From assembly GCA_964482325.1 (NCBI GenBank), contig CAYZXD010000049.1:1-13191 (forward strand): a stretch of 13,191 bases of DNA. Direction: 5' to 3'. The stretch comes from CAYZJV01 sp964482325 (GTDB lineage Bacteria; Spirochaetota; Spirochaetia; Sphaerochaetales; Sphaerochaetaceae). Positions 1-6,201 of the stretch are shown in pieces. Position 1 is the first letter of the stretch, and every line of letters begins with the position of its first letter. The position numbers were made by a program, and so were the translations under genes. The notes under the pieces were generated by a model. It searched no databases. It worked only from the letters and a program-made list of their open reading frames with translations, and was not told where the DNA came from.

Positions 1-35
1 TTTGAGCCTTGAAAAACATTATTGAAGTTTTTCAT
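1..35 (-). CDS. 5' end of a divergent gene, runs off the left edge
   Basis: On the minus strand an ATG at 35-33 opens a frame that stays open to the window edge, giving MKNFNNVFQGS. An AAGGAG Shine-Dalgarno sequence lies upstream (plus 49-54), 13 nt before the ATG, which is longer than usual. A candidate promoter sits further upstream (plus 72-100). Only 11 complete codons are visible, so neither function nor reality can be settled. It is called because promoter, ribosome site and start line up in order. If real, it is transcribed divergently from the redox operon that begins at 238 and would share its control region. Confidence 0.4.
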   Translation of the reverse strand, partial: MKNFNNVFQGS

Positions 36-71
36 TGTTTATAGTTGACTCCTTTATTCCTATCAAATGTG

Positions 72-100
72 ATTCTACGGTGCATACTACAGGGATACAA
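72..100 (-). promoter_or_regulatory. Candidate sigma70-type promoter for the divergent gene
   Basis: Read on the minus strand, TTGTAT (plus 95-100) is followed by exactly 17 nt and then TAGAAT (plus 72-77). The -10 box matches the consensus at five of six bases; the -35 box only shares TTG. The predicted transcript would begin around plus 65, leaving a leader of about 30 nt that carries the AAGGAG at 49-54. This is a motif match only. Confidence 0.4.
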
Positions 101-118
101 GAAGAAATTGCTCGGCAG

Positions 119-124
119 TATAAT
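119..124 (+). promoter_or_regulatory. Candidate -10 box for the NTF2-SDR-FAD operon
   Basis: A perfect TATAAT lies at 119-124. No convincing -35 hexamer sits 16-18 nt upstream, so an activator or a different mode of recognition would be needed. If used, the transcript would start near 131 and carry a leader of about 105 nt before the preferred start at 238. That leader contains two very short open frames (142-156 and 153-185). Confidence 0.3.
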
Positions 125-141
125 TCAAAGAAGGAAACCAT

Positions 142-185
142 ATGAGACATAAATGAGTCAATTTATGTGCCAATTTTATGACTGA
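142..185 (+). other. Two overlapping mini-ORFs in the operon leader
   Basis: AAGGAAA at 131-137 is a good ribosome site for ATG 142, but that frame stops after four codons (MRHK, TGA at 154-156). A second ATG at 153 overlaps this stop as ATGA and encodes MSQFMCQFYD, ending at 183-185. The next ATG, at 178, lies just before that stop and opens the long frame of the NTF2-like gene. The arrangement could be a re-initiation chain or leader peptides. It could also be chance, as the peptides have no attenuator-like codon runs. Confidence 0.25.
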
Positions 186-237
186 ATCCAAAATCCATGG
201 TATAACTTATACAATAAAAGGAAGACAGTGCAGCAAC

Positions 238-678
238 ATGGAATACACGATACAGAGCAAGGAACAGCTGAAAAAGTTGTGGACAGACATTTACAATACC
301 GAAGGAAAACCCGACTGGTCCCATATACTCCCCTACTACGACGATGATATCTATTTTTGTGACAGCGTCCAGAAAATCTACGGTATCGAAGATTTTAAAG
401 CGATGACCGAACGATTGATTGCCCGTTCGAATGACCTGAAGATGGATGTAAAACATACTGCCAGAGAGGGCAATATTATATTTTTAGAATGGGAGATGAG
501 CCTCAGTTTCAAAAAATATCCCAACTCTTCCGTCTATGGATCGAGCAGAGTCACCTTGAACGATGAGGGAAAGATCATCGAACAACGGGATTACTACGAT
601 TTATGGGGTGATATCTTCGACAACATCCCTCACTTCGGGAAGGCTTACCGCAAGTTCATGCATAAAAAATTCGGTTGA
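238..678 (+). CDS. NTF2/SnoaL-like small protein
   Basis: This 146-residue protein has the size and pattern of the NTF2-like (SnoaL/ketosteroid-isomerase) alpha+beta cone fold. An N-terminal helix (SKEQLKKLWTDIY) is followed by HILPYYDDDIYF, then a helix with GIEDFKAMTERL, then strands including NIIFLEWEMSLSF and the C-terminal VTLNDEGKIIEQRDYYD. Some family members are isomerases or cyclases and others only bind hydrophobic ligands; the catalytic residues cannot be assigned here. The ATG at 238 is preferred over an in-frame ATG at 178, because the fold begins there and AGGAAG (219-224) lies upstream, although 13 nt away. The 178 start has no ribosome site. It leads an operon with an SDR (13 nt gap) and a CrtI-like FAD enzyme, so a shared hydrophobic substrate is likely. 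Comparable small proteins accompany SDR and FAD oxidoreductase genes in singlet-oxygen/lipid-stress clusters of proteobacteria; this parallel is from memory. Confidence 0.75.
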   Translation: MEYTIQSKEQLKKLWTDIYNTEGKPDWSHILPYYDDDIYFCDSVQKIYGIEDFKAMTERLIARSNDLKMDVKHTAREGNIIFLEWEMSLSFKKYPNSSVYGSSRVTLNDEGKIIEQRDYYDLWGDIFDNIPHFGKAYRKFMHKKFG

Positions 679-691
679 GAGGATATTGCAG

Positions 692-1630
692 ATGAATCAA
701 TATCTGAAAGAATACAAGTGGTCGAATATTTTCGCTATGTTGAAAAACAACAAAGCCACCCCGAAGGAAGAGCTTCGTGATTTTCATGGTCACCTGGTGG
801 TGATCACCGGAGCTACCAGTGGGATCGGGTATGAAACCGCCAGGCTCTATGCCTCGCATGGCGCAGAATTGCTGGTGATAAACCGCAATGAAGAAAAATC
901 TCAGCAGCTGAGTCAGGAAATCCAACGAGAATTCTCGGTTCCCTGTACCTATTACATTGCCGACTTTTCACATCTCGACCAGATCCATGCAGCAGCCGAT
1001 ATGCTTGCCGCTATCGACCGTGATATTGCGGTACTTATCCACAACGCCGGGGTCTACAATACAAAAAGACGATTCACCGATGACGATATTGAAGAAGTAT
1101 TTCAGGTAAATTACCTCGCTTCGTTCATCATCAACCAGCGGGTGAAGGAAAAATTGAAGCAACAATCACAGGCCCGCATCATCTATGTAAATTCTGAAGG
1201 ACATCGATTCGCGATTGCCGGGTTGAAACTTGATGATCTCAGATGGGAACGACAGCATTATACGGGATTGAAGAGTTATGGATCGGCAAAGACGGCTCAA
1301 TTGCTCTCCATGTTCCAATTCTCACACGATTTCCAACACAGCGGGGTAACAATCAATGCCATGCACCCGGGAGATGTAAAGACTAACATGGGAGAGAATA
1401 ACGGCAGGATTTACAAATTTTTCAAACATCTTTTCATTAACCCTTCAGCAAGAAGTCCCCGCCTCTCGGCACAGGCACTCTACTACCTGGGAGTCTCGCA
1501 TGAAATTGAGGGAATCAGTGGGAAATTCTTTAACTTCACCACCGAAGAAATCCCCGCTCCCCATGCACTTGATCCCATCATGGCCGAAAATCTCTGGAAA
1601 AAAAGTTTCGAAATGGGAGCTCTCACATGA
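692..1630 (+). CDS. Short-chain dehydrogenase/reductase, retinol-dehydrogenase-like
   Basis: This 312-residue protein is a classical NAD(P)-dependent SDR. It shows the Rossmann glycine motif TGATSGIG (39-46), an NAG motif (118-120), a likely catalytic Ser168, YGSAK giving the Tyr196-x-x-x-Lys200 pair, and HPGDVKTNM (225-233) after the last core strand. The N-terminal extension of about 30 residues, the NRN after the second strand (suggesting NADP(H)) and the length resemble the retinol dehydrogenase/WWOX-like branch, whose members oxidise or reduce lipophilic alcohols and carbonyls. The ATG at 692 has AGAGGA at 678-683, eight nt upstream. A longer in-frame version from 563 would overlap the previous gene and adds no SDR sequence. 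The stop overlaps the next start as ATGA, indicating coupled translation with the FAD enzyme. Catalytic class is well supported; the substrate is unknown. Confidence 0.88.
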   Translation: MNQYLKEYKWSNIFAMLKNNKATPKEELRDFHGHLVVITGATSGIGYETARLYASHGAELLVINRNEEKSQQLSQEIQREFSVPCTYYIADFSHLDQIHAAADMLAAIDRDIAVLIHNAGVYNTKRRFTDDDIEEVFQVNYLASFIINQRVKEKLKQQSQARIIYVNSEGHRFAIAGLKLDDLRWERQHYTGLKSYGSAKTAQLLSMFQFSHDFQHSGVTINAMHPGDVKTNMGENNGRIYKFFKHLFINPSARSPRLSAQALYYLGVSHEIEGISGKFFNFTTEEIPAPHALDPIMAENLWKKSFEMGALT

Positions 1631-3225
1631 ATGCAACACACCATGAGATGCTGATAGTCGGAGCAGGATTGTCGGGTCTGTCCGCAGCAGCATATCTCGG
1701 TAAGTCCAGTCATTCTGTACTGGTACTGGAGAAAACTTCATTATGCGGAGGATTGCTGAATTCATTCACCCGAAACGGATATGTCTTCGATGCCGGTGCA
1801 CGATCAATCGAGAATTCCGGCATTATCAAACCAATGCTCAAGGATCTTGGGATTGAACTGGAACTGCTTGACAGTCCCGTCTCGATCGGCATTGCCTCAC
1901 AGATCGTCGACATGAATTCCAAAGCGAGCATAGCGCAGTACAGACAAGCGCTGGAAACCCTGTATCCCGAATCGGTAGACGACATTCGTAAGATCTTTAA
2001 AGTAATCGATAAAGTCTATAAGCAAATGGACGTTATTTACGGCTTTGAAAATCCGGTGTTCAAGAACTACCGGAAGGACAGGAAGTATCTCTTCTCGGAA
2101 CTGCTTCCATGGATGGGAAAATTTCTTCTTGCCGTTTCCCGTATGGAAAGCATGCAGCAACCAGTGGAGGCCTTTTTATCACAGATTTCCACCAACCGAT
2201 CACTCAATGACATTATTGACCAGCATTTCTTCAAATGCACCCCTACGTTCTTCGCATTGGGATACTTCTATGTGTATCTCGACTACCTCTACCCCAGGGG
2301 AGGAACAGGAAAACTAGCCGAACAGATGACTCAGAAAGTAATTGAATATGGGGGTGAAATCCAAGTCGATACTGAGGTGGTATCCGTGCATCCCGCAAAG
2401 AAGATGGTTCGCGATTGCAGGGGAAACACCTATACCTATGATAAACTGCTGTGGTGTGCCGATTTGAAATCATTGTATCGAAATCTTGATACCCTCGAAA
2501 TCCCTTCTGACTCTCTCACTCCTATCGAAGCAAGTTCTGCAAAGGTTCTTGCCGGAAGAGGCGGAGATTCGGTCTTTTCCCTCTTTCTTGGAGTTGATGC
2601 CCCACCGCAGAAATTCGCTGACATCACCAATGGCCATCTGTTTTATACCCCATCAAAACAGGGGCTTGGCGAAACGCATCTATCAGAGCTGGCGTCTCTC
2701 CTGGAAAAAGGAGAACACGTAAGCAAAGAGGAGATTCTCGAATGGGTGACCAAATACTGTAGCCTGACCACCTATGAGATATCGATTCCCTCCCTGCGTG
2801 ATGCAAGCTTATCGCCAGAGGGTAAAACCGGTCTGGTGGTGAGTTTCCTTCTGGAGTACGATCTGGTCACATTAGTTGAATCATTACACTGGTATGACGA
2901 ATTCAAAGACCATATCGAACAACAGATGATCAAAACCCTGAATCAATCACTATTTAAAGGGCTCTTGAACAAGATCGACCTTGCTTTCTCATCATCGCCT
3001 TCGGATATCGAAAGGAGATTCGGCAGCAGTGAGGGAGGAATCACCGGCTGGACATTAACCTCACCTTCTCCGGCGATCAACAAATTACTAAAAATCACCA
3101 AAGCGGTACACACCCCCATACCCGATGTCTATCAGTGTGGGCAGTGGGCTTATAGCCCTGCGGGCATTCCGACTGCAATACTTACCGGTTGGTATGCAGC
3201 CGATGCCATTAACTCACAGAAATAA
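1627..3225 (+). CDS. CrtI/CrtISO/RetSat-like FAD-dependent oxidoreductase
   Basis: This 532-residue flavoprotein belongs to the phytoene-desaturase/carotenoid-isomerase/retinol-saturase superfamily. The N-terminus carries the dinucleotide motif IVGAGLSGLSAA (10-21), with Glu35 (VLVLEK) placed to bind the FAD ribose. CGGLLNSFTRNGYVFDAGA follows at about 40-58. A central PRGGTGKLAEQM (about residue 224) leads into GGEIQVDTEVVSV, and the C-terminal FAD motif GQWAYSPAGIPTAILTGW lies near 505-522. The length is typical of the family. Members desaturate, saturate or isomerise polyenes and related isoprenoids, usually at the membrane; which reaction applies cannot be read from the sequence. GGGAG at 1615-1619 is seven nt before the ATG, and the start overlaps the SDR stop. 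It closes the operon: about 400 nt without a gene follow. No phytoene synthase is nearby, so carotenoid synthesis should not be assumed. Confidence 0.87.
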   Translation: MNATHHEMLIVGAGLSGLSAAAYLGKSSHSVLVLEKTSLCGGLLNSFTRNGYVFDAGARSIENSGIIKPMLKDLGIELELLDSPVSIGIASQIVDMNSKASIAQYRQALETLYPESVDDIRKIFKVIDKVYKQMDVIYGFENPVFKNYRKDRKYLFSELLPWMGKFLLAVSRMESMQQPVEAFLSQISTNRSLNDIIDQHFFKCTPTFFALGYFYVYLDYLYPRGGTGKLAEQMTQKVIEYGGEIQVDTEVVSVHPAKKMVRDCRGNTYTYDKLLWCADLKSLYRNLDTLEIPSDSLTPIEASSAKVLAGRGGDSVFSLFLGVDAPPQKFADITNGHLFYTPSKQGLGETHLSELASLLEKGEHVSKEEILEWVTKYCSLTTYEISIPSLRDASLSPEGKTGLVVSFLLEYDLVTLVESLHWYDEFKDHIEQQMIKTLNQSLFKGLLNKIDLAFSSSPSDIERRFGSSEGGITGWTLTSPSPAINKLLKITKAVHTPIPDVYQCGQWAYSPAGIPTAILTGWYAADAINSQK

Positions 3226-3634
3226 CTGACACACAGCCCGCTGCTTTACTCCAGTGCGGAATTGGTCAAGAGTCGTGACCATGGTTGTGTACGATTCTAC
3301 AACAACGCAATACATTGATATGTGTTTATCAAATTGGTTCTTATCACCGAAGGTACCATTGAATATTCAGCAGAGAGAACCTCACCTACCACTTTTGTCA
3401 TAGAAAATTCTGCAGTAATCGCCCTATTCTTTCTATTCGATTTATGCTTTTTGATCAGGCAGTAAATATTCATACTCTCCATACTTTTCTAGACAAAAAT
3501 CTGCAATGTATATAACATTTATTATTGCTTAGTATATTAGTTATCATTAGGTTACTAGCTATATTATTACTTTTATTCTTAATTTTGATGCCATATACTT
3601 ATGGTATTTAATACATTTACTCAAGGAGACAGTA
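3226..3634. other. Intergenic region, AT-rich on the right side
   Basis: I see no gene I would support here. Positions 3263-3281 hold a six-base-pair hairpin (TGGTCA/TGACCA, seven-nt loop) with no following T-run, so it is not a clear terminator. From about 3483 to 3622 the DNA is strongly AT-rich and probably holds the promoter of the lipoprotein gene. One possible pair is TAGACA (3490-3495) and TATAAC (3511-3516), spaced by a short 15 nt, but several other AT hexamers compete. A small imperfect dyad, CCATATACTTATGG, lies at 3591-3604 just before the ribosome site. Confidence 0.5.
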
Positions 3635-5116
3635 ATGAAAAAGTTGGTATCGCTAGCTGCCATGATCCTAGTGATTATGACTATCTGTTCATGTGGAACT
3701 CTGTTCATGAAAGGCGGGAGTGATTATCGGGATGGTGTCGACGCCTATGAATCGCAGGAATATGCAACGTCGGTTGCCTATCTCGTCAGTGCCCTGAATA
3801 CAAATCCTGAACTGATTGAAGCAGCTGAATTGCTTCCACAAGCCTTCAATGAAGGGACTGCATATTATACTGAGATAATCACACAGGCAGAAAAGACTGC
3901 TTCACCGGAAGCTGCAGATACCGTCTACCAGACCTATGGTGAACTCAAGGAAATGCATGAAATTGCTGCAGGTTATGGACAATCGACCGTTACCACCACC
4001 GACTATACACCGCAATGGAAAGAATCTCGCCTGAAGGCTTCTCAGGCTTGGACTGCCTATGGTGACAATCTTGTATCAAGTGGATCAAGAGAAGATATGA
4101 TTGCGGCAGTAACTGCTTATGAGAAAGCCAAGAAATATGATTCGACAATTGCAGATATCGATACCAAAATTAACTATGCCATAGAGGAAGCTACCATTAG
4201 ACTCATCGTCTTGGGAAATGAGAACATGGAAGGTTTCCACGAAGCCCTCGTGCCCCAGGTACAACGGGCTCTTTCATCTAATAAGTTTGTCGAGGTAGTG
4301 GATGTAGGTTATTTTTCCGATGTTGAATCCATGGTAGGACCTTTCGACCTAGCGGTTTTCCATGGAATGGATAACGATGTTGATTTCGTGCTGGAAGTCT
4401 ATCCTCGTGGGCAGGTGGAAAAACTCTATGATGAACAAAAGGTTCCAGTGACCACTTCAAATCCAGTATTCGATGGATTGAAGATTTCCACAGGGTATCA
4501 AAAGAGACTTGAATGTGATGTTCGATTATTCGATCTCGCGACCTCTACATACGTATATGAAGGCAGTTCGGTGATCAAAGATGACCCTGTTCTATTCAAT
4601 ATTACAGTTGCTGAAGCGGATGCGAGAGAAAACCTTAACTTGTATGAAACAGGTACGCGACAATATGGATTATTGGTAGTCCCTTCTGCAGACTATATGC
4701 GCGCCTCAGAGATAATCGATAGTATGACAGCTGATTATCGGGAAATTATAAGTGAGGCTAATGTATACCCGGAAACTGTAGAAGGAGTTGACACAGTTAA
4801 TATGATGAGCCGCGATTCCTGGAAGCAATACTATGCACAAAAGTATAACAATTTTGATAGTTTTGCGCGGCACGAAAGTGGTAGAAAACTCTTTTACGGT
4901 GTGGAAGCGGTGAAAGAACCAAACCCTGATGGCGACGGTTATTATTCCATTGGTTCAGTAGAAGAGTCATTTGAACGGTCAGCTATTACCGATGAAGTTG
5001 TGATGGCTCAATTGCAGACCGCAGAAAATTTCATAGGTAAAGAACTGCAGACCAAATACTGGGATTTTGATGGGGTCGGTAATCAGATAATGCCAGAGAT
5101 TGCACAATTCCTTTGA
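3635..5116 (+). CDS. Lipoprotein with TPR-like helices and a possible CsgG-like domain
   Basis: I do not recognise a named family for this 493-residue protein. A lysine-led hydrophobic signal ends in TICSCG, placing the lipidated cysteine at Cys20. The -3 to -1 residues (I, C, S) make a relaxed lipobox of the kind common in spirochaetes. Residues 29-65 (YRDGVDAYESQEYATSVAYL, then ALNTNPELIEAA) and 152-172 (AVTAYEKAKKYDSTIAD) look like TPR helices. Residues 188-315 contain a helix then strand pattern (FHEALVPQVQRALSSNKFVE, VVDVG) and CDVRLFDLATSTYVYEGSS, which recall the CsgG/FlgO-type periplasmic fold; this is inference from pattern alone. The C-terminal part is acidic and unassigned. AAGGAG (3623-3628) is six nt before the ATG. 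It is monocistronic, with an AT-rich leader and a strong terminator behind it. A membrane-tethered scaffold or secretion accessory is possible. Confidence 0.8.
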   Translation: MKKLVSLAAMILVIMTICSCGTLFMKGGSDYRDGVDAYESQEYATSVAYLVSALNTNPELIEAAELLPQAFNEGTAYYTEIITQAEKTASPEAADTVYQTYGELKEMHEIAAGYGQSTVTTTDYTPQWKESRLKASQAWTAYGDNLVSSGSREDMIAAVTAYEKAKKYDSTIADIDTKINYAIEEATIRLIVLGNENMEGFHEALVPQVQRALSSNKFVEVVDVGYFSDVESMVGPFDLAVFHGMDNDVDFVLEVYPRGQVEKLYDEQKVPVTTSNPVFDGLKISTGYQKRLECDVRLFDLATSTYVYEGSSVIKDDPVLFNITVAEADARENLNLYETGTRQYGLLVVPSADYMRASEIIDSMTADYREIISEANVYPETVEGVDTVNMMSRDSWKQYYAQKYNNFDSFARHESGRKLFYGVEAVKEPNPDGDGYYSIGSVEESFERSAITDEVVMAQLQTAENFIGKELQTKYWDFDGVGNQIMPEIAQFL

Positions 5117-5151
5117 CATATTCTCTAACCACAGAGATAGTACGAAAACCT

Positions 5152-5186
5152 AAGTTACGGACTTCACATGAGGTCCGTAACTTTTT
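5152..5186 (+). terminator. Rho-independent terminator of the lipoprotein gene
   Basis: AAGTTACGGAC (5152-5162) pairs perfectly with GTCCGTAACTT (5173-5183). Three more pairs (one G-U) extend the stem to 14 bp, leaving the four-nt loop ACAT, and TTTTT follows at 5182-5186. It lies 35 nt after the lipoprotein stop codon and isolates that gene from the transporter operon downstream. Confidence 0.9.
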
Positions 5187-5446
5187 GTTGCGATATTCCT
5201 CTCCCGTGTAGTGCCGGCAACGATTGGTGATGTAACCACTAGGAGCACAGCGACACCCTGGCGATATCGTTCAACGGCACCGATAGTCTATCAATATGCT
5301 CAATAGCAGCAACTCATTGCGCCCTATGGGCTTTCCTATTCTGTAAGTGTCTCATCGGGAAGATTCGGGAAAAATTTCCCAACACACCAAGAATCTGGAA
5401 CAGCTTCATATTTTTCTCTGCGTCTAGTTGTAGCACTGGCTGAAAT

Positions 5447-5465
5447 TCTGGTATTGTCTGGTATT
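5447..5465 (+). repeat. Tandem TCTGGTATT direct repeat, 10-nt period
   Basis: TCTGGTATT occurs at 5447-5455 and again at 5457-5465, separated by one G. The 10-nt step places both copies on the same face of the helix, as expected of tandem regulator sites. The pair lies about 80-100 nt upstream of the permease start. Confidence 0.55.
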
Positions 5466-5475
5466 ACGGTAGAAA

Positions 5476-5504
5476 AGAGAAGATCTTCTCTGTATTGCAG
5501 AGAA
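5476..5504 (+). promoter_or_regulatory. Perfect 16-bp palindrome overlapping an alternative hairpin
   Basis: AGAGAAGATCTTCTCT (5476-5491) equals its own reverse complement and could be a dimeric repressor site. Its right arm is also the left arm of a second stem: TTCTCTG (5486-5492) pairs with CAGAGAA (5498-5504) across the loop TATTG. In RNA the two stems exclude one another, an arrangement seen in leader switches. No T-run follows, so if it acts in RNA it would more likely affect translation or stability than termination. Confidence 0.5.
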
Positions 5505-5544
5505 TACGCCAGAGGGCTTCAAGGACAGAAAAACGATACAGAAC

Positions 5545-6201
5545 ATGCTTAAAAGAATCGCTTTACTTTATTATGAACGATATCCCTTTTTTCTGGAACT
5601 GATGGCCCAGCACATAGGTATTACCGCTATATCGGTACTCATCATCACCGTACTTGGCCTGTGTATCGGTATCTTCATGACAAAGCACAGGCTATTAGCC
5701 TCTATCGTGCTCCGCCTGACCAGTTTCCTCTACACCGTTCCCTCCATCGCACTCTTTGGGATTCTGGTGTCTATTTCAGGGATCGGCCTGAAGAGTGCCG
5801 TTATCGCCATTGTCCTGTATGGTCTGCTTCCCATGATCCGCAATACCTATACCGGACTGAAGGAAGTTGACCCTGACGTGCTGGAATCCGCATTGGGAAT
5901 GGGAACCACCCGCTGGCAGCTTCTGTGGACGGTCAGGTTCCCGTTAGCCCTCCCAATCATTTTCAGCGGTTTCCGCACTATGGTGGTCATGACCATAGCA
6001 TTGGGAGGTATCGCTTCATTCATCGGTGCAGGCGGTCTGGGAAGGGCTATCTGGAGAGGCATCTCAACGAACTTTCCGGAGATGACCATCGCCGGAAGTC
6101 TTCTGATTGCACTGTTTGCAATCATTACTGATCTCTTACTGGAACTATTGGAAAAACGAGTCAGAACCCGCTATCTGGGTGAGGAGGAATATCATGCGTA
6201 A
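5545..6201 (+). CDS. Quaternary-amine ABC transporter permease (OpuCB/ProW-like)
   Basis: This 218-residue inner-membrane protein has about five hydrophobic segments (near 26-46, 58-78, 82-98, 140-160 and 180-202). It carries the EAA loop that contacts the ATPase: E114-SALGMGTTRWQL-LW, ending in RFPLALP (131-137). VPSIALFGIL, GLKEVDPDVLESA and IGAGGLGRAIWRGI are typical of the OpuC/OsmW/YehW permeases that import glycine betaine, choline or carnitine. Length is normal for the family. The start at 5545 fits the family N-terminus (ERYPFFLELMAQHIGIT), but no good ribosome site is close: AAGGA at 5521-5525 is 19 nt away. Translation may therefore depend on the leader structure at 5476-5504. The end overlaps the binding-protein gene by eight nt. 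Only one permease gene is present, so a homodimer is inferred, in contrast to OpuC systems with two different permeases. Confidence 0.9.
   Translation: MLKRIALLYYERYPFFLELMAQHIGITAISVLIITVLGLCIGIFMTKHRLLASIVLRLTSFLYTVPSIALFGILVSISGIGLKSAVIAIVLYGLLPMIRNTYTGLKEVDPDVLESALGMGTTRWQLLWTVRFPLALPIIFSGFRTMVVMTIALGGIASFIGAGGLGRAIWRGISTNFPEMTIAGSLLIALFAIITDLLLELLEKRVRTRYLGEEEYHA

Larger units (their letters stand above)
5187..5544. promoter_or_regulatory. Long upstream region of the transporter operon, rich in short repeats
   Basis: No gene is supported in these 358 nt. From left to right I see GCCC-TAT-GGGC (5321-5331), TCGGGAA twice at a 10-nt step (5355-5361 and 5365-5371), the inverted repeat GGGAAAAATTTCCC (5367-5380), TCTGGTATT twice at a 10-nt step (5447-5455 and 5457-5465), and a perfect palindrome at 5476-5491. 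A weak promoter candidate is TTGTAG (5428-5433), 18 nt, then TATTGT (5452-5457); its -10 box would overlap the TCTGGTATT repeats, so a protein bound there could block or aid transcription. No known riboswitch pattern is recognised. Confidence 0.45.

Noticed and set aside
563..691. Longer N-terminus for the SDR
   Set aside because: It lies inside the NTF2-like gene, has no family similarity, and ATG 692 has a well-placed ribosome site.
1627..3225. Carotenoid biosynthesis locus
   Set aside because: Only a CrtI-superfamily protein is present; no phytoene synthase or cyclase gene is visible, and the superfamily includes enzymes on other substrates.
3263..3281. Hairpin TGGTCA/TGACCA as terminator of the redox operon
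   Set aside because: Only six base pairs and no T-run follows.
3297..3482. Minus-strand open frame of 61 codons in the AT-rich gap
   Set aside because: No recognisable domain and a poor ribosome site; length is expected by chance.
5321..5331. GCCC-TAT-GGGC hairpin as a terminator
   Set aside because: Four base pairs with a three-nt loop and a broken T-run; too weak beside the real terminator at 5152-5186.
6107..6193. Longer N-terminus for the transporter binding protein
   Set aside because: It overlaps the permease coding sequence and would bury the lipoprotein signal; GAGGAGG points to ATG 6194.
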